A stretch of 64,000 nt of DNA from Petrosia ficiformis (Eukaryota; Porifera; Demospongiae; Haplosclerida; Petrosiidae), in contig OX345641.1 of assembly GCA_947044365.1 (NCBI GenBank), forward strand, positions 5,226,847 through 5,290,846. Reading direction: 5' to 3'. Made by a program: the position numbers and the translations under genes. The notes beneath the pieces were generated by a model that was given only the letters and a program-made list of their open reading frames with translations, did no database searches and was not told the origin of the DNA. Below, piece after piece: positions 29,750-42,636 of the stretch. The stretch's first letter is position 1. Every line of letters begins with the position of its first letter.

Positions 29750-30753
29750 ACCCAATAGGAATCGACTAGGACCATTAGGAGTCCAGTAGGACACTCTACG
29801 AGTCAAATAGGACGCATAAGGTGTCCCATAGTACCCAATAGGAGTCCAATAAGACGCAATATGAGTCCGTTAGGACTCTTTAGGTGTATGCTAGGACCCA
29901 TAAGGAGTCCACTAGGACCCATAAGGAGTCCACTAGGACCCAACAGGAATACACTAGGACCCAACAGGAGTCCATTAGGACCCTTTCGGAGTCCACTAGG
30001 ACCCTTAATGTTTCCTCTAGTTCACAAATGAGTTCATTAGGACACAATGTGAGTCCACTAAAACCTATTATGAGTCCAAAAGGACCAATTAGGAGTCCAC
30101 TAGGACCCGATAAGAGTCCAATAGGACCCTATAGGAGTCCACTAGTACCCAACAGAACTCCAATAGGACCCAATAGGACTCCACTAGGACCCTATAGGAG
30201 TCTGATATGACCCACAATGAATCCACTAGATCCCAAAACGAGTCAAGTAAGACCCAATAGGAATCGACTAGGACCATTAGGAGTCCAGTAGGACACTCTA
30301 CGAGTCAAATAGGACGCATAAGGTGTCCCATAGTACCCAATAGGAGTCCAATAAGACGCAATATGAGTCCGTTAGGACTCTTTAGGTGTATGCTAGGACC
30401 CATAAGGAGTCCACTAGGACCCATAAGGAGTCCACTAGGACCCAACAGGAATACACTAGGACCCAACAGGAGTCCATTAGGACCCTTTCGGAGTCCACTA
30501 GGACCCTTAATGTTTCCTCTAGTTCACAAATGAGTCCATTAGGACACAATGTGAGTCCACTAAAACCTATTATGAGTCCAAAAGGACCAATTAGGAGTCC
30601 ACTAGGACCCGATAAGAGTCCAATAGGACCCTATAGGAGTCCACTAGTACCCAACAGAACTCCAATAGGACCCAATAGGACTCCACTAGGACCCTATAGG
30701 AGTCTGATATGACCCACAATGAATCCACTAGATCCCAAAAGGAGTCAAGTAGG
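29750..30753. repeat. Tandem duplication of a 502-bp satellite block
   Basis: Two adjacent, almost identical copies with a 502-bp offset, for example TTTAGGTGTATG at 29879 and 30381. The length is close to 24 satellite units (504 bp). A more diverged relative lies at 27240-27600, and others at about 51560-51990 and 59640-60070. The high identity implies a recent duplication. Confidence 0.9.
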
Positions 30754-32689
30754 ACCCAATAGGAGTCGACTAAGACCCATTATGAGTCCACTAGGACCAA
30801 GTAGGTGTCCACAAGGACCCATAAGGAGTCTATAAGGAACAACAAGGAGTCCACAAGGAGTCAAATAGGACCCAATAGTACTCCACAAGGACCCATTAGA
30901 AGTCCACTAGGACCAATTAGGAATACATTAGGACCAATAAGCAGTCCACTAGGACCCAATAAGTATCCAATAGGACCCTTTAGGAGTCCACTAGCACACA
31001 TTAGGAGTCCACTAGGACCCGTGCGGAGTCCAATAGGACACAATAGGACTCCACTAAGGCCCATTAGGAGTCCACTAGGACCTAGTACGTGTCCACTAGG
31101 ACCAAATATGATTCACTATGACCAAATAGGAGTTCACTAGAACCCAATAGGAGTCCAATAAGACCCATTATGTGTCCTGTCGGACCAATTAGGAGTGAAC
31201 TTGGACCCAAACGGGTTCCAATAGGACCCAAAAGGAATCCAGTAGGACTCAGTAGGACTGCACGAGGACCCATTAGATGTCCACTAGGACCCAATAGGAG
31301 TCCACTAGGACCCAGAAGGAGTCCACTAGGACACAATGGGTGTCCACTAGGACCCAATAGGACTCCACTAGGACCAATTAGGAGTCCACTAGGACTCATC
31401 TTGAGTCCACTAGGACTCATCTTGAGTCCACTAGGAGCAACAAGTAGTCCACTAGGACCCAATAGGATTCCACTAGGACCTATAACTAGTGCAATAGGAC
31501 CCATTAGGAATCCGTTAGGACCCAGAAAAAGTCCACTAGGAAACAATAGGAGTCCAGTATGACCCAATAGGTTTCCACTAGGACCCAATAGTACTCCACT
31601 AGTACCAAATTGGTGTCCACTAGGACCAATATTGAGTCCACTATGACCAATTAAGAGTCCACAAGGACCCATAAGGAGTCCATTAGGACCAACAAGGAGT
31701 CCACTAGGACCCAATTTGTGTCAAATAGGACCCAATAGTACTCCACTAGGACCAATTAGGAATCCACTAGTACCCATTAGGAATACATTAGGAACAATAA
31801 GATGTCCACAAGGACGCAATTGGTGTCCATTAGGACCCATAAGGAGTCCATTAAGACCGATAAGGAGTCCACTAGGACACATTAGGAGTCCTCTAGGACC
31901 CATAAGGAGTCCACTAGGTCACAATAGGAGTCCATTAGGACCCATTATGAGTCCACTATGATCAAATAGGAGTTCATTAGGACCTAGAAGGAGTCCACTA
32001 GGACACAATATGAGTGCATTAGGACCCAATAGGAGTACACTAGGACCAATAATGAGTGCACAGGACCAATTAGGAGTCCACCAGGACCCATGTTGAGTCC
32101 ATTAGGACAAATAAGGGGTCCCCTAGGACTCAATTGGAGTCAACTAGGATCCAATAGTACTCCACTACGACCCATTAGGAATCCACTAGTACCCATTAGG
32201 AATACATTAGGACCCATAAGGTGTCCACTAGGATGCAATAGGTGTCCATTATGACCCATAATGAGTCCTCTACAACCCATGAAGAGTCCAATAGGACCAA
32301 ACAGTACTCCACTAAAACCCATTAGGAGTCTACTGGAACCAATTAGAAGTCCAATAGGACCCAATAGGTGTCCACTAGGAACCATTAGCAGTCCACTGGG
32401 ACCCATTATAAGTCCACTAGGACCCAATAAGTTGTCCACTAGGACCCAAACGGAGTCCAATAGGACCCACTATGTGTCCAATAGGACCCATTTTGAGTCC
32501 AATAGGACCCAATAGCAGTCCAGCAGGGCCAAATAGGAGTCGAATAGCACCAATAAGGAGTCCTCTAGGACCCAGACGGAGTCCAGTAGTACCTATAAGC
32601 AGTCCACTAGGACTCATTAGGAGTCCATTAGGACCCAGAAGGAGTCCACTAGGTCACGATACGAGTCAACTAGGACCCAATAGGAGTCC

Positions 32690-33840
32690 AATAGGACCGA
32701 TAGGGAGTCCGCTAGGACCCAATAGTACTCCACTAGGAGCCATTTGGAGTCCACTAGAACACATTAGGAATACATTAGGACCCATAGTGAGACATAATAG
32801 GACTCCATTAGGACCCATAATGACTCCTCTAGGACCCATGAAGAGTCCAATAGGACCGAATAGTACTCCATTAGGACCAAGTAGGAGTCTAATGGGACCC
32901 ATTAGAAGTCCACTAGGACCCAACAGGAGTCAACTAGCACCCAATAGGAGTCAACTATTACCAGCAATGAGTCCACTAGGACCAATTAGTAGTCCACAAG
33001 GACCCATCAGGAGTCCATTAGGACCAATAAGGATTCCCCTCGGACCAGTAAGGAGTCCACAAGGACCCATTAAGTGTACCCATAATGAGTCCTCTAGGAC
33101 CCATAAAGTGTCAAATAGTACCCAATAGGACTCAAGTAGGACCCATTACGAGTCCACAAGGACTCAATATGATTCCACTATATGCAATAGGAGTCCATTA
33201 GGACCGAACAGGAGACCACTAAAACCCATTAGGAGTACAATAGGACCCAATAGGAGTCCATTAGGACCCAATAGGAGTCCATTAGGACCCAATAGTACTC
33301 CACTAGGAGCCATTTGGAGTCCACTAGAACACATTAGGAATACATTAGGACCCATAATGAGACATAATAGGACTCCATTAGGACCCATAATGACTCCTCT
33401 AGGACCCATGAAGAGTCCAATAGGACCGAATAGTACTCCATTAGGACCAAGTAGGAGTCTAATGGGACCCATTAGAAGTCCACTAGGACCCAACAGGAGT
33501 CAACTAGCACCCAATAGGAGTCAACTAGGACCAGTAATGAGTCCACTAGGACCAATTAGTAGTCCACAAGGACCCATCAGGAGTCCATTAGGACCAATAA
33601 GGATTCCCCTCGGACCAGTAAGGAGTCCACAAGGACCCATTAAGTGTCCACTAGGACCCATAATGAGTCCTCTAGGACCCATAAAGTGTCAAATAGTACC
33701 CAATAGGACTCAAGTAGGACCCATTACGAGTCCACAAGGACTCAATATGATTCCACTATATGCAATAGGAGTCCATTAGGACCGAACAGGAGACCACTAA
33801 AACCCATTAGGAGTACAATAGGACCCAATAGGAGTCCATT
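32690..33840. repeat. Tandem duplication of a roughly 570-bp satellite block
   Basis: Copy one (about 32690-33260) and copy two (about 33261-33840) share long identical stretches. The offset is 570 bp, rising to 578 bp after an 8-bp deletion in copy one near 33078. The end of the block, containing CCACTATATGCAATAGG, occurs a third time near 33965. Confidence 0.87.
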
Positions 33841-35799
33841 AGGACCCAATAGGAGTCCATTAGGACCCAATAGTACTCCACTAGGACCCATAAGGAGTCC
33901 AGTAGGACACAATAGGACTCAAGTAGGACCCATTACGAGTCCACAAGGACTCAATATGATTCCACTATATGCAATAGGAGTCCATTAGGACCGAACAGGA
34001 GTCCACTAAAACCCATAAGGTGTCCAAAAGAACGCAATAGGTGTCCATTAGGACCCATAATGTGTCATGTAGGACCCATGAAGAGTCCAATAGGACCCAA
34101 TAGTACTCCATTAGGATCCATTAGGAGTCTACTGGGACAGATTAGAAGTCCACTAGGACACAATAAGTTTCCCCTAGGACCCGGTAGCAGTCCACTAGGA
34201 CCCTTCGTGTGTCCATTAGGACCAATAAGGAGTCCACTAGGACCCAATAGGATTCCACTAGGACCCAATAGTACTCCACTAGGACCAAAGTGGTGTCCAC
34301 TAGGACCAATATTGAGTCCACTACGACCAATTAGGAATAAATTAGGACCCATAAGGAGTCCACTAGGTCACAATAGGAGTCCACTAGGACCCATTAAGAG
34401 TCCACTAGGATCCATTAGGAGTCCATTGGGACCCAGAATGAGTCCAATAGGACACAATATGAGTGCACTAGGCCCCAATACGAGTACACTAGGACCAATA
34501 ATGAGTCCACTAGACGAAATAGGAGTCCACCAGGACCAATGTTGAGTCCATTAGGACCAATAAGGAGTCCCATAGGACTCAATTGGTGTCTACTAGGATC
34601 CAATAGTACTCCACTACGACCCATTAGCAATCCATTAGTAACCATTAGGAATACATTAGGACCCATAAGGTGTCCACTAGGATGCAATAGGTGTCCATTA
34701 GGACCCATGAAGTGTGCAATAGGACCCAATAGTACTCCACAAAGACCCATTAGGAGTCTGTTGGAACCCATTGGAAGTCCAATAAGACCCAATAGGTGTC
34801 CACTAGGACCCAATAGCAGTCCACTAGGACCCAATAGGAGTCCAATAGGAACCATTGGGTGTCCACTGGGACCCATTATAAGTCCACTAGGACCCAAACG
34901 GTGTCCAATAGGACCCACTATGTGTCCAATACGACACATTTTGAATCCAATAGCACCCAATAGGAATCCAGTAGGACCCGATAGGAGTCCACTAGCACCA
35001 ATAAGGAGTCCACTAGGACCCAAAAGGAGTCCACTAGGACCTATAAGCAGTCCACTAGGACTCATTAGGAGTCCATTAGGACCCAGACGGAGTCCACTAT
35101 GTCACGATAGGAGTGAACTAGGACCCAATAGGAGTCCAATAGGACCAATAATGAGTCCACTAGGACCAATTAGTAGTTCACAAGGACCAATAAGGAGTCC
35201 ATTAGGACCAATAAGGATTCTACTAGGATCAGTAAGGAGTCCACAATAACCCAATAGGAGTCCACTAGGCCCCAATAATACTCCACTAGGACCCATTAGG
35301 GGTCCACTAGGACCCATAAGGAATACATTAGGACCCATAAGGACACAGCTAGGACCCAATAGGAGTCCATTAGGACCCAATAGAATTCCACTAGGACCAA
35401 TAAGGAGTCTACGAGGACCCATTAGGACTCCACTAACACCCATTCGGAGTATAATAAGACCCGAAAGGACTCCATTAGGACCCAATACGAGTCCACTAGG
35501 ACCCAATATGTGTCCACTCGGACCGAATATGAGTACACTAGGAACAATTAGGTGTCCAACAGGACGCATCTTGAGTCCATTATGACCAATAAGGAGTCCA
35601 CTAGGACCCAATAGTACTCCACTAGGACCAATTAGGAATACATTAGGACCCATAAGGAGTCCACAAGGATGCAATAGGAGTCCATCAGGTCCCAATAGGA
35701 CTCCAATGGGACCCAATAGGAGTCCAATACGACCAATAAGGAGTCCACAAAAACCCACTAGGAGTAAACCAGGTCCCATAAGGAGTCCACTAGGACCAT

Positions 35800-36760
35800 T
35801 ATGATTCCGCTGGATCCCAAATGAGTCCATTAGGTCCCAATGTGAGTCCAATAACACCTAATATGAGTCCAAGAGGACCAAGTAGGACTCCAATAGGACT
35901 CATTAGGAGTCCACTAGGACCCATTAGGAGTCCACTAGTACCCATTAGGAGTCCTCTAGGACAAATTAGGAGTCCACTAGGCCCAATAAGGTGTCTAATA
36001 GGAGTACAATACGACCCAATAGGTGTCCACTAGGACTCAATAGGCGTCCAGTAGGACCCATAAGGTGTCCACTAGCTTTCATTAGGAGTACAAAAGGACC
36101 CATGAGGCGTCTTCTAAGACCAAATGGGAGTCCATTAGGACCCTTTAGGAGTCCACTAGGACCCACTCGGAGTCAACTAGTACCGGTAGGGAATCCAATA
36201 GGACCCAATATGAGTCCACTAGGACCCAATGGGAGTCCACTAGGACCATAAAATTGTCCACTAGGACATTCTAGGAGTCCACTAGGACCCATAAGGAGTC
36301 CCATAGGACCCAATAGGAGTCCACTAAGACCAAATGGGAGTCCATTAGGACCTTTTAATGGTCCACTAGGACCCATAAGGAGTACAATAGGACCCAATAG
36401 GTGTCCACTGGGACTCAATAGGTGTCCAGTAGGACCCATGAGGTGTCCACTAGCTTTCATTAGGAGTACAAAAGGACCCATGAGGCGTCTTCTAAGACCA
36501 AATGGGAGTCCATTAGGACCCTTTAGGAGTCCACTAGGAACCATAAGGAGTACAATAGGACCCATTAGGAGTCCACTAGTACACATAAGCAGATACTAGG
36601 ACTCAATAGGTGTCCTCTAGGACCCAATAGTAGTCCAAAAGGACCAATAAGGAGTCTACTAGGACCCAAAAGGAGTCCACTAGTGCCCAAAAGGAGTGCA
36701 ATACAACTATTAAGTTGTCCACTAGGACCCTTTAGTAGTCCACTAGGACCCAATATGAGT
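35800..36760. repeat. Copy of the 9.46-10.51 kb satellite block
   Basis: This stretch repeats the order of variants seen at about 9460-10510 in the same orientation, offset about 26.2-26.3 kb. Both copies include a short hairpin-forming insertion: ACAACT-ATTA-AGTTGT at 36703-36718 and at 10465-10480. The present copy also carries an extra internal partial repeat (about 36010-36170 against 36390-36540). Confidence 0.82.
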
Positions 36761-36987
36761 CCACTAGGACCAAATAGGATTCCACTAGGACCAATAATTA
36801 GGAGTCCACTAGGACCAAAAAGGAGCCACTAGGACATATAAGGAGTCCCCTAGGACCCAACAGGATTACACTAGAACCCATCAGGAGTCTACTAGGACCA
36901 ATAAGGAGTCTACTAGGACCAATAAAAAGTCCACAATGACCCATTAGGAGTAACCTAGGTCCCATAAGGAGTCCACTAGGACCAATT

Positions 36988-37018
36988 GAAGGTTCCAGCG
37001 CAAAAACTCACTAAGTCC
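36988..37018 (+). repeat. TE1 left terminal inverted repeat
   Basis: Pairs with 39320-39350 in inverted orientation at 27 of 31 positions. The core CAAAAACTC is identical on both sides. The AATT immediately outside is duplicated at the other end. Confidence 0.92.
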
Positions 37019-37279
37019 AAAAAAAATGAAAATACATATTATTTGTTTAAAATGTTTATCGGGTATTGTATTATTTTTTCTCTAAAGCTTTTGATCTAAA
37101 AATGTTCAGATCTTTAGTTCTAAGTGTTTTTATTCATGATTATAACACTAGAGGGTACATTTTAATATTATACGCGGTGGGCGTGGCCACGTTATGTGGG
37201 CGTCGCCGTGTATTTTACTACGCGGTAGATGTTCAGCTGTGTAATTATTGTTGATTTAGTAGCTGTTACACTTGTAAAT

Positions 37280-39142
37280 ATGTCCAGTGAAGCTTGCACT
37301 ATCCTTCCAACATATACTGAGAAGCCTAAAAAGAGACCTAGACAGCCAGAACAATGGACAAGAAATGCTATGAAAGCAAAGCGTGCAAAAGGTGAATCTT
37401 ACACCAGAGCTGATGGTACTGTTGTAGCTGCAAGGAAGGCAGGATCCCCCTGCTCATGTAAATTGCAATGCTTTGCAAAGTTTACTGCTGAGGAAAAGTC
37501 TTGCCTCCTTGAATCTTTTAATGATTTAGGAACTAAAAACTTGCAAGATGCGTACTTGCATGGTCTAATTTCACCTCAGAGAGTGCAAAGACACAGACCA
37601 AGACAAGGCAGTCGTGCTGCAAGACGACTTTCGTATTCATACAAGGTAGTTATACTGATAAATTTACACCCCTTTGATGTTTATTCATATTATTAGGTGG
37701 TGATCAAAGGACAAGAAACATCAGTCTGTCAAGTAGGTCTTGCTCACATCCATGGGATATCAACAGATCGACTGAAAAGGATTGCCAGCTCTTACAAAGA
37801 GGGTGTGTGTGCCCCTTTGGATAAACGGGGGAATCATACAAACAGGCCTAATACCATTGGAGATGATGTATTGCACCAGATTGATGCTCACATACGATCT
37901 TTTCCGGCTCGTGAATCACATTACTCGAGGCAAGATAATCCTGACAAAGTCTACTTGTCTAGTGATCTGTCAATTGCAAGTATGCATGAGCTTTATCTTG
38001 AAATGTATGAACCAGATGTTTATGATGAATTAAAAGCTGGAGGAACAGCAAAACCGATAGTTACCTATGAGTTTTACAGAAATAGATTTAATACTAAGTT
38101 TAATATCTCCTTTGGACGTCCTCGTACAGATACTTGTACTGTATGTGATGAGCTGGAGACTAAGATAACGTGTGCAGAATCCAGCCAGAAAGATTCTTTG
38201 CTTATGCAGAAAAGCCTTCATTTACGAAAAGCTGAACGCTTTTATTCGTTTCTTAACACTGATGTTGATATGTCTAAGTCTTGCAGTAATATTTCTGTAC
38301 TGGCTTTTGATTTTCAGCAAAATCTACCCTTACCTCACATACCTGTGGGAGAAATCTTTTATTTACGGCAGTTGTGGCTATATGTATTTGGAATACATTG
38401 CTCTGTAGATAACTCAGCATCAATGTACTGCTGGGATGAAACAGTAGCAAAGAAAGGGGCAAATGAAGTCATCTCTTGTCTCAATAATTATTTTAGTGGT
38501 GTAGATAAAGGTGTTGACACTTTATTCTTGTATTCAGATGGTTGTGGAGGCCAAAATAAAAATAAATATGTTGTTATGTACTTGTATTCTCTTGTTAAGT
38601 TAGGCAGATTTAAAAAAATAAGGCACATATTCCCCATTCGTGGTCATTCTTTTCTACCATGTGATCGAGATTTTGGCATTACTGAAAAAAAAAAGAGAAA
38701 AACAGAGCGAATCTATATTCCCGATGAATGGATTTCTCTAATAAAAAGAGCAAGGAAACATAATCCTTTTGATGTTGTTAAAGTTGGGCAGTCAATTGTT
38801 TTTGATTATCAAACACATCTCCCTCAGTTCTTCAAGAATACAGCATTTACTGCCATCCACATGCGTGATACCCATATGTTTGAGTATTCGCATGAGCACC
38901 CTGATGAAGTATGGATAAAATATTCCTACTCAGATGTTGAGGATTGGAGCAGGTTTACTATCCAGAAACCAAGATCTACGATAACATTTCCTACTCAGCC
39001 AATAACAATAACTCCTATTCCCATCAAAAATACCAAATTAGCTGACTTAAAAAAAGTAGTTGACAAATATGTACCTCCACAATACCACCCTTTTTATCAG
39101 TCAATTTCTAGTTCTCATGACAGTGGAAATAAATCAGATTAA
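37280..39142 (+). CDS. TE1 DDE-like transposase (two exons, about 603 aa)
   Basis: Exon 1 is 37280-37645 and exon 2 is 37697-39142. The 51-bp interval between them starts GTAGTT, ends TTATTAG and contains an in-frame stop, so splicing (phase 0) is required. I chose ATG 37280; an in-frame ATG at 37229 would add 17 hydrophobic residues and looks less likely. Exon 1 is basic and has a CSCKLQC cysteine cluster. In spliced numbering there is a CTVC motif near 269-272, AFDFQ with Asp about 327, YSDGCGGQN with Asp about 403, and GHSFLPCDRDFG about 438-449. The last three are candidate catalytic positions of an RNase H-like fold. The pattern matches transposon-encoded proteins widespread in invertebrates that I believe Pfam files under DUF7869; that name is from memory. 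The reading frame is intact, so the copy may be young. AATAAA-like signals lie at the stop and near 39269. Confidence 0.85.
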
Positions 39143-39319
39143 TCATTATATCACTTATTATATCACTTCAAATAATATCACCAGTTGCCAAATTATCATC
39201 TGATATATTATATAATGTTATTAAAATGTGCATATTTAAAAAAAATATTATCGCAATCGATTAAATACTAATAAACTTTCATAAACTTTAAACCTGTTTT
39301 TCTCCATATTTTGATAAAC

Positions 39320-39350
39320 GGACTTAGGGAGTTTTTGCATTGGACCCTTC
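39320..39350 (-). repeat. TE1 right terminal inverted repeat
   Basis: Inverted partner of 36988-37018. It ends with CCCTTC and is followed by the AATT duplication and then ordinary satellite (ATGACTCCACTACGACC). Confidence 0.92.
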
Positions 39351-41465
39351 AATTATGACTCCACTACGACCCATTAGGAGTCCACTAGGACTCATTAGTA
39401 GTCCATTACGCCCAAGATGGAGTCCAATAGGAGTCCACTAGGACCGAATAGGAGTCCAGTAGGCCAATAATGAGTCCGCTAGGATCAATTAGTAGTCAAC
39501 AAGGACCCATAAGGAGTCCATTAGGACCAATAAGGAGTCCACTAGCACCCATTAGGAGTCCACTAGCACCCATAAGGAGTCCAATTGGACCGAACAGGAG
39601 TCCATTAGGACCTATTAAGAGTTCACTAGGACCCAATAGGAGTCCATTAGGACCCAGAAAGAGTCCACTAGGACTCAATAGGACTCCACTAGGATCCATT
39701 AGGAATACATTAGGACCCATAAAGAGTCCACTAGGACCCAATAGGGGTCCATTGTGACCCAATAGGATTCCACTAGGACCAATAAGGAGTCCACAAGGAC
39801 CCAGTAGGAGTCCACTAGGACCCATAAAGAGTCTTATAGGAGCCATGAAGAGTCCAATAGGACCCATTATGAGCCCACTAGGACCCATTCGGAATAAATT
39901 AGGACACATAAGGAGTCCAATAAGACCGAATAGGAGTCCAGTGGGACCCTACAGAGTCTGATAGGACCAGTTGGGAGTTCCGTATGAACCAATAAGTGTC
40001 ATCTAGGACCCAAGAGTAGTCCACTAGGAGCAATAAGGAGTCCATTAGGATCCAGAAGGAGTCCACTAGGACACAATAGCAGTCCACTAGGACCCAAAAG
40101 GAGTCCACTGGGATCCAATAGTACTCCACAGTTACCAATAAGCAGTCCTCTAGGACCCAATAAGTGTCCACTAGGACCCATTAGGGGAGTCCACTAGGAC
40201 CAATTAGGAGTCCATTAGGACCCAGAAGGAGTCCACTAGGACACAATAGGAGTCCACTAGGATCCAATAGAGGACAAATAAGGAGTCCACTAGGACCCAT
40301 TAGGAGTCCACTAGTACCCATAATGAGTCCTTTAGGACCCATGAAATGTCCAATGGGAACATATAGGATTCCATTAGGACCCATTAGGAGTCCACTAGGA
40401 CCCATTAGGAGTCCTCTAGGACCCTATGGTAGTCCAGTAGGACCAATAAGGAGTCCACTACGACCAAATAGGAGTTCACTAGGACCTATAAGGAGTCCAT
40501 TTGGACCCATTATGAGTCCACTAGCACTCATTAGGTGTACACTAGGACCCATGAGTTGTCCAATAGGACACAATAAGACTCCACTAAGACCCATTAGGAG
40601 TCCACTAGGACCTATTACTTGTCCACTAGTACCAAATATAATTCAACTATGACCAAATAGGTGTTCACTAGGACCCAATATGATTCCAATAGGACCCAAT
40701 GGAGTCAACTAGGACCCAATAGTACTTCACTAGGACCCATTAGAAGTCCACTAGGACCCATTAGGAATACATTAGGACCCATAAGGTGTCCAAAAGAACG
40801 CAATAGGTGTCCATTAGGACCCAAAATGAGTCATCTAGGACCCATGAAGAGTCCAAAAGGACCCAATAGTACTCCAATAGGACCCATTAGGAGTCTACTG
40901 GGACCCATTAGAAGTTCACTAGGACCCATTAAGTTTCCCATAGGACCCATTAGGAGTCCACTAGGACCCATCGTGAGTCCATTAGGACCAATAAGGAGTC
41001 CACTAGGACCCAATAGGATTCCACTAGGACTCAATAATACTCCATTAGGACCAAATTTGTGTCTACTAGGACCAATAATGAGTCCACTAGGACCAATTAG
41101 GAATACAATAGGACCCATAAGGTGTCCATTAAAGCCGATAAGGAGTCCACTATGACCCCTAATGAGTACTCTAGGACCCATGAAGAGTCCAATAGGACCC
41201 AATAGTACTCCAATAGGACCCATTAGGAGTCTACTGGAACCCATTAGAAGTCCAATAGGACCCAATAGGTGTCCAGTGGACTCAATAGGAGTCCACTAGG
41301 ACCCAGTAGTAGTACACTAGGACCAATAATGAGTCCACTAGGACCAAATAGGATTCCTCTAGGACCTATTACGTGTCCACTAGGACCCAATAGGATTCCA
41401 CTAGGACCCAATAGTACTCCACTAGGACCAATTTTGTGTCCACTTGAACCAATAATGAGTCCACT
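39351..41465. repeat. 21-bp satellite array, segment 2
   Basis: The same satellite resumes after TE1, beginning with its right AATT duplication and ending with ACT (41463-41465), the left target duplication of TE2. The stretch 39400-40180 closely resembles 14880-15640 and parts of 4310-4750 and 21250-21540. This again points to block-wise copying. No genes. Confidence 0.96.
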
Positions 41466-41941
41466 CACTGTGCAAATGGGTAGTTATAGCAAAGTATAGC
41501 ACTGTACCATACTAAGAGTTTCCTTATGTTATAAACCGGCTTATTCTTATCTGTGAGTATAAGACTAGTATAGTACTGCTTATAACAATACATGATTAAT
41601 AAATTTTTCTTATTAATGAAGTGAATGAAGAAAATGTAGAAAGTTAACAAAGAAAACATTGCTTAAGCTGAAATATCAATTTAATGGATATGCATAATAC
41701 TTTTCACAAATCCATGCTTCATTTTCAATTCACTATAATTATGAAGTCAATAATGATTTTTTCTTGATGGAAACAAATGACTGACCATAGCTACATTACG
41801 CAAAATAAATTTTATGTCAAGAAAATATAATGATTTAACTAATCACATACATGCATACATTCATGATTGTCAAGAAAACTTAATAATTATACTAAACTGA
41901 CTAATCAATTTTCTTTAGTAGTGGAACAGCAAAAATTGGTC

Positions 41942-42636
41942 CTAACCATAGTCAAACATGAACTTTCTTATCGCATCTGCTGCTCGTCCAGCAATTCTAC
42001 TTATGGGAATAAAGTTTGCTTCCGAAACAGAGTCAAAATTAATGTTGTTGCACAAATGATAATGGAGGGATGGATAAAATCACAATGAGGGTGATCCATG
42101 TACCACTTTACTTGAGCGATTGCATGAAACACAGTTGAAACATCATTTTGGTTCAATGGATCTCTAGACAGAGTAATTTGATGGCGAAAGTAAGACACAG
42201 CAAGTCCAATTCTGAGAGGTGCATTACCATGTGGGTCAATTCCTGAAATATTTGGCCAATGTGCAACAATTGCTGGTGATCTTTGTGATCTTGAGTTTGA
42301 AGAAATAAACTCTTCATTGTTTATGAGCATCTGTTTACATTCATAGTAAAAATGAGAAATAATAATAATTGATGAGTTAGAATATAGAAGTTTATACATC
42401 TGCTGAAGTTGAGAAAATTCAGAGTCATTAAAACATTTCTCCTTTAAGGGAAGTATTAGATAATGAAATAGTTTTTCCGTGGGATCTATCATAGCTACCC
42501 CACAAGTAACATGACTGATTTGACGAAAAGTGACCCTATCCAATGCTTGTGATTGATCAAAAGAACTAGTATGTCCAGTAGTAGTTTTATGTAACCGGCT
42601 CTGTTTTTTGATGATGCAGGCTAAATATATAACTCC
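41942..42636 (-). pseudogene. Frameshifted C-terminal region of a transposon-type protein
   Basis: On the minus strand an open frame runs from just after a stop at 42637 down to 41999. It includes a section with APLRIGLAVSYFRHQ followed by VKWYMDHP. This resembles, from memory, the C-terminal region of uncharacterised animal transposon proteins (EnSpm-like), in which a G-x-V-x-YF block is followed by a V-K-W block and then by a FIP-x-SRI-AGR ending. Here FIPISRIAGR is present but in a different frame (42013 downwards, stop at 41942-41944). One base added, or two lost, near 42045-42057 therefore breaks the frame. A short upstream frame from ATG 42704 (MSTVEREDTN, acidic) overlaps in yet another frame, possibly the 5' coding part behind a further shift. 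An AG acceptor on the minus strand at 42727-42726 may precede it. Confidence 0.5.

Larger units (their letters stand above)
1..36987. repeat. 21-bp satellite array, segment 1
   Basis: Continuous tandem repeat with a 21-bp unit made of a 10-bp half (TAGGACCCAT) and an 11-bp half (TAGGAGTCCAC). Both halves follow the plan AGGA-(C or GT)-CCA-NN. The A/T-rich bases before the next AGG vary most (CCCATT, CCCAAT, CCCATA; CCACT, CCATT, CCAAT, CCACA, CCAGT). Most length changes are whole units. Because 21 bp is seven codons, the plus strand reads as an SPLGPIR heptad and the minus strand as GPSGLLM. Frames drift and are open on both strands, and substitutions fall mostly at codon positions 1 and 2, so I do not call genes. 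I see nothing else in this stretch beyond the sub-features listed separately. The last four bases (AATT) are the left target duplication of the transposon that follows. Confidence 0.97.
36988..39350 (+). mobile_element. DNA transposon TE1 with 31-bp TIRs and AATT target duplication
   Basis: A 2363-bp AT-richer island interrupts the satellite. Its first 31 bases (36988-37018, starting GAAGGTTCCA) and the reverse complement of its last 31 (39320-39350, starting GAAGGGTCCA) match at 27 of 31 positions. AATT flanks both ends (36984-36987 and 39351-39354). Removing the element and one AATT restores a normal satellite unit. It carries one spliced transposase-like gene. The palindromic 4-bp target duplication would fit groups such as Sola2, but that assignment comes from memory of superfamily traits and is unverified. 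Confidence 0.92.

Noticed and set aside
37782..38462. Short frames on both strands inside the TE1 gene
   Set aside because: Shadows of the transposase exon in other frames; none has a conserved motif.
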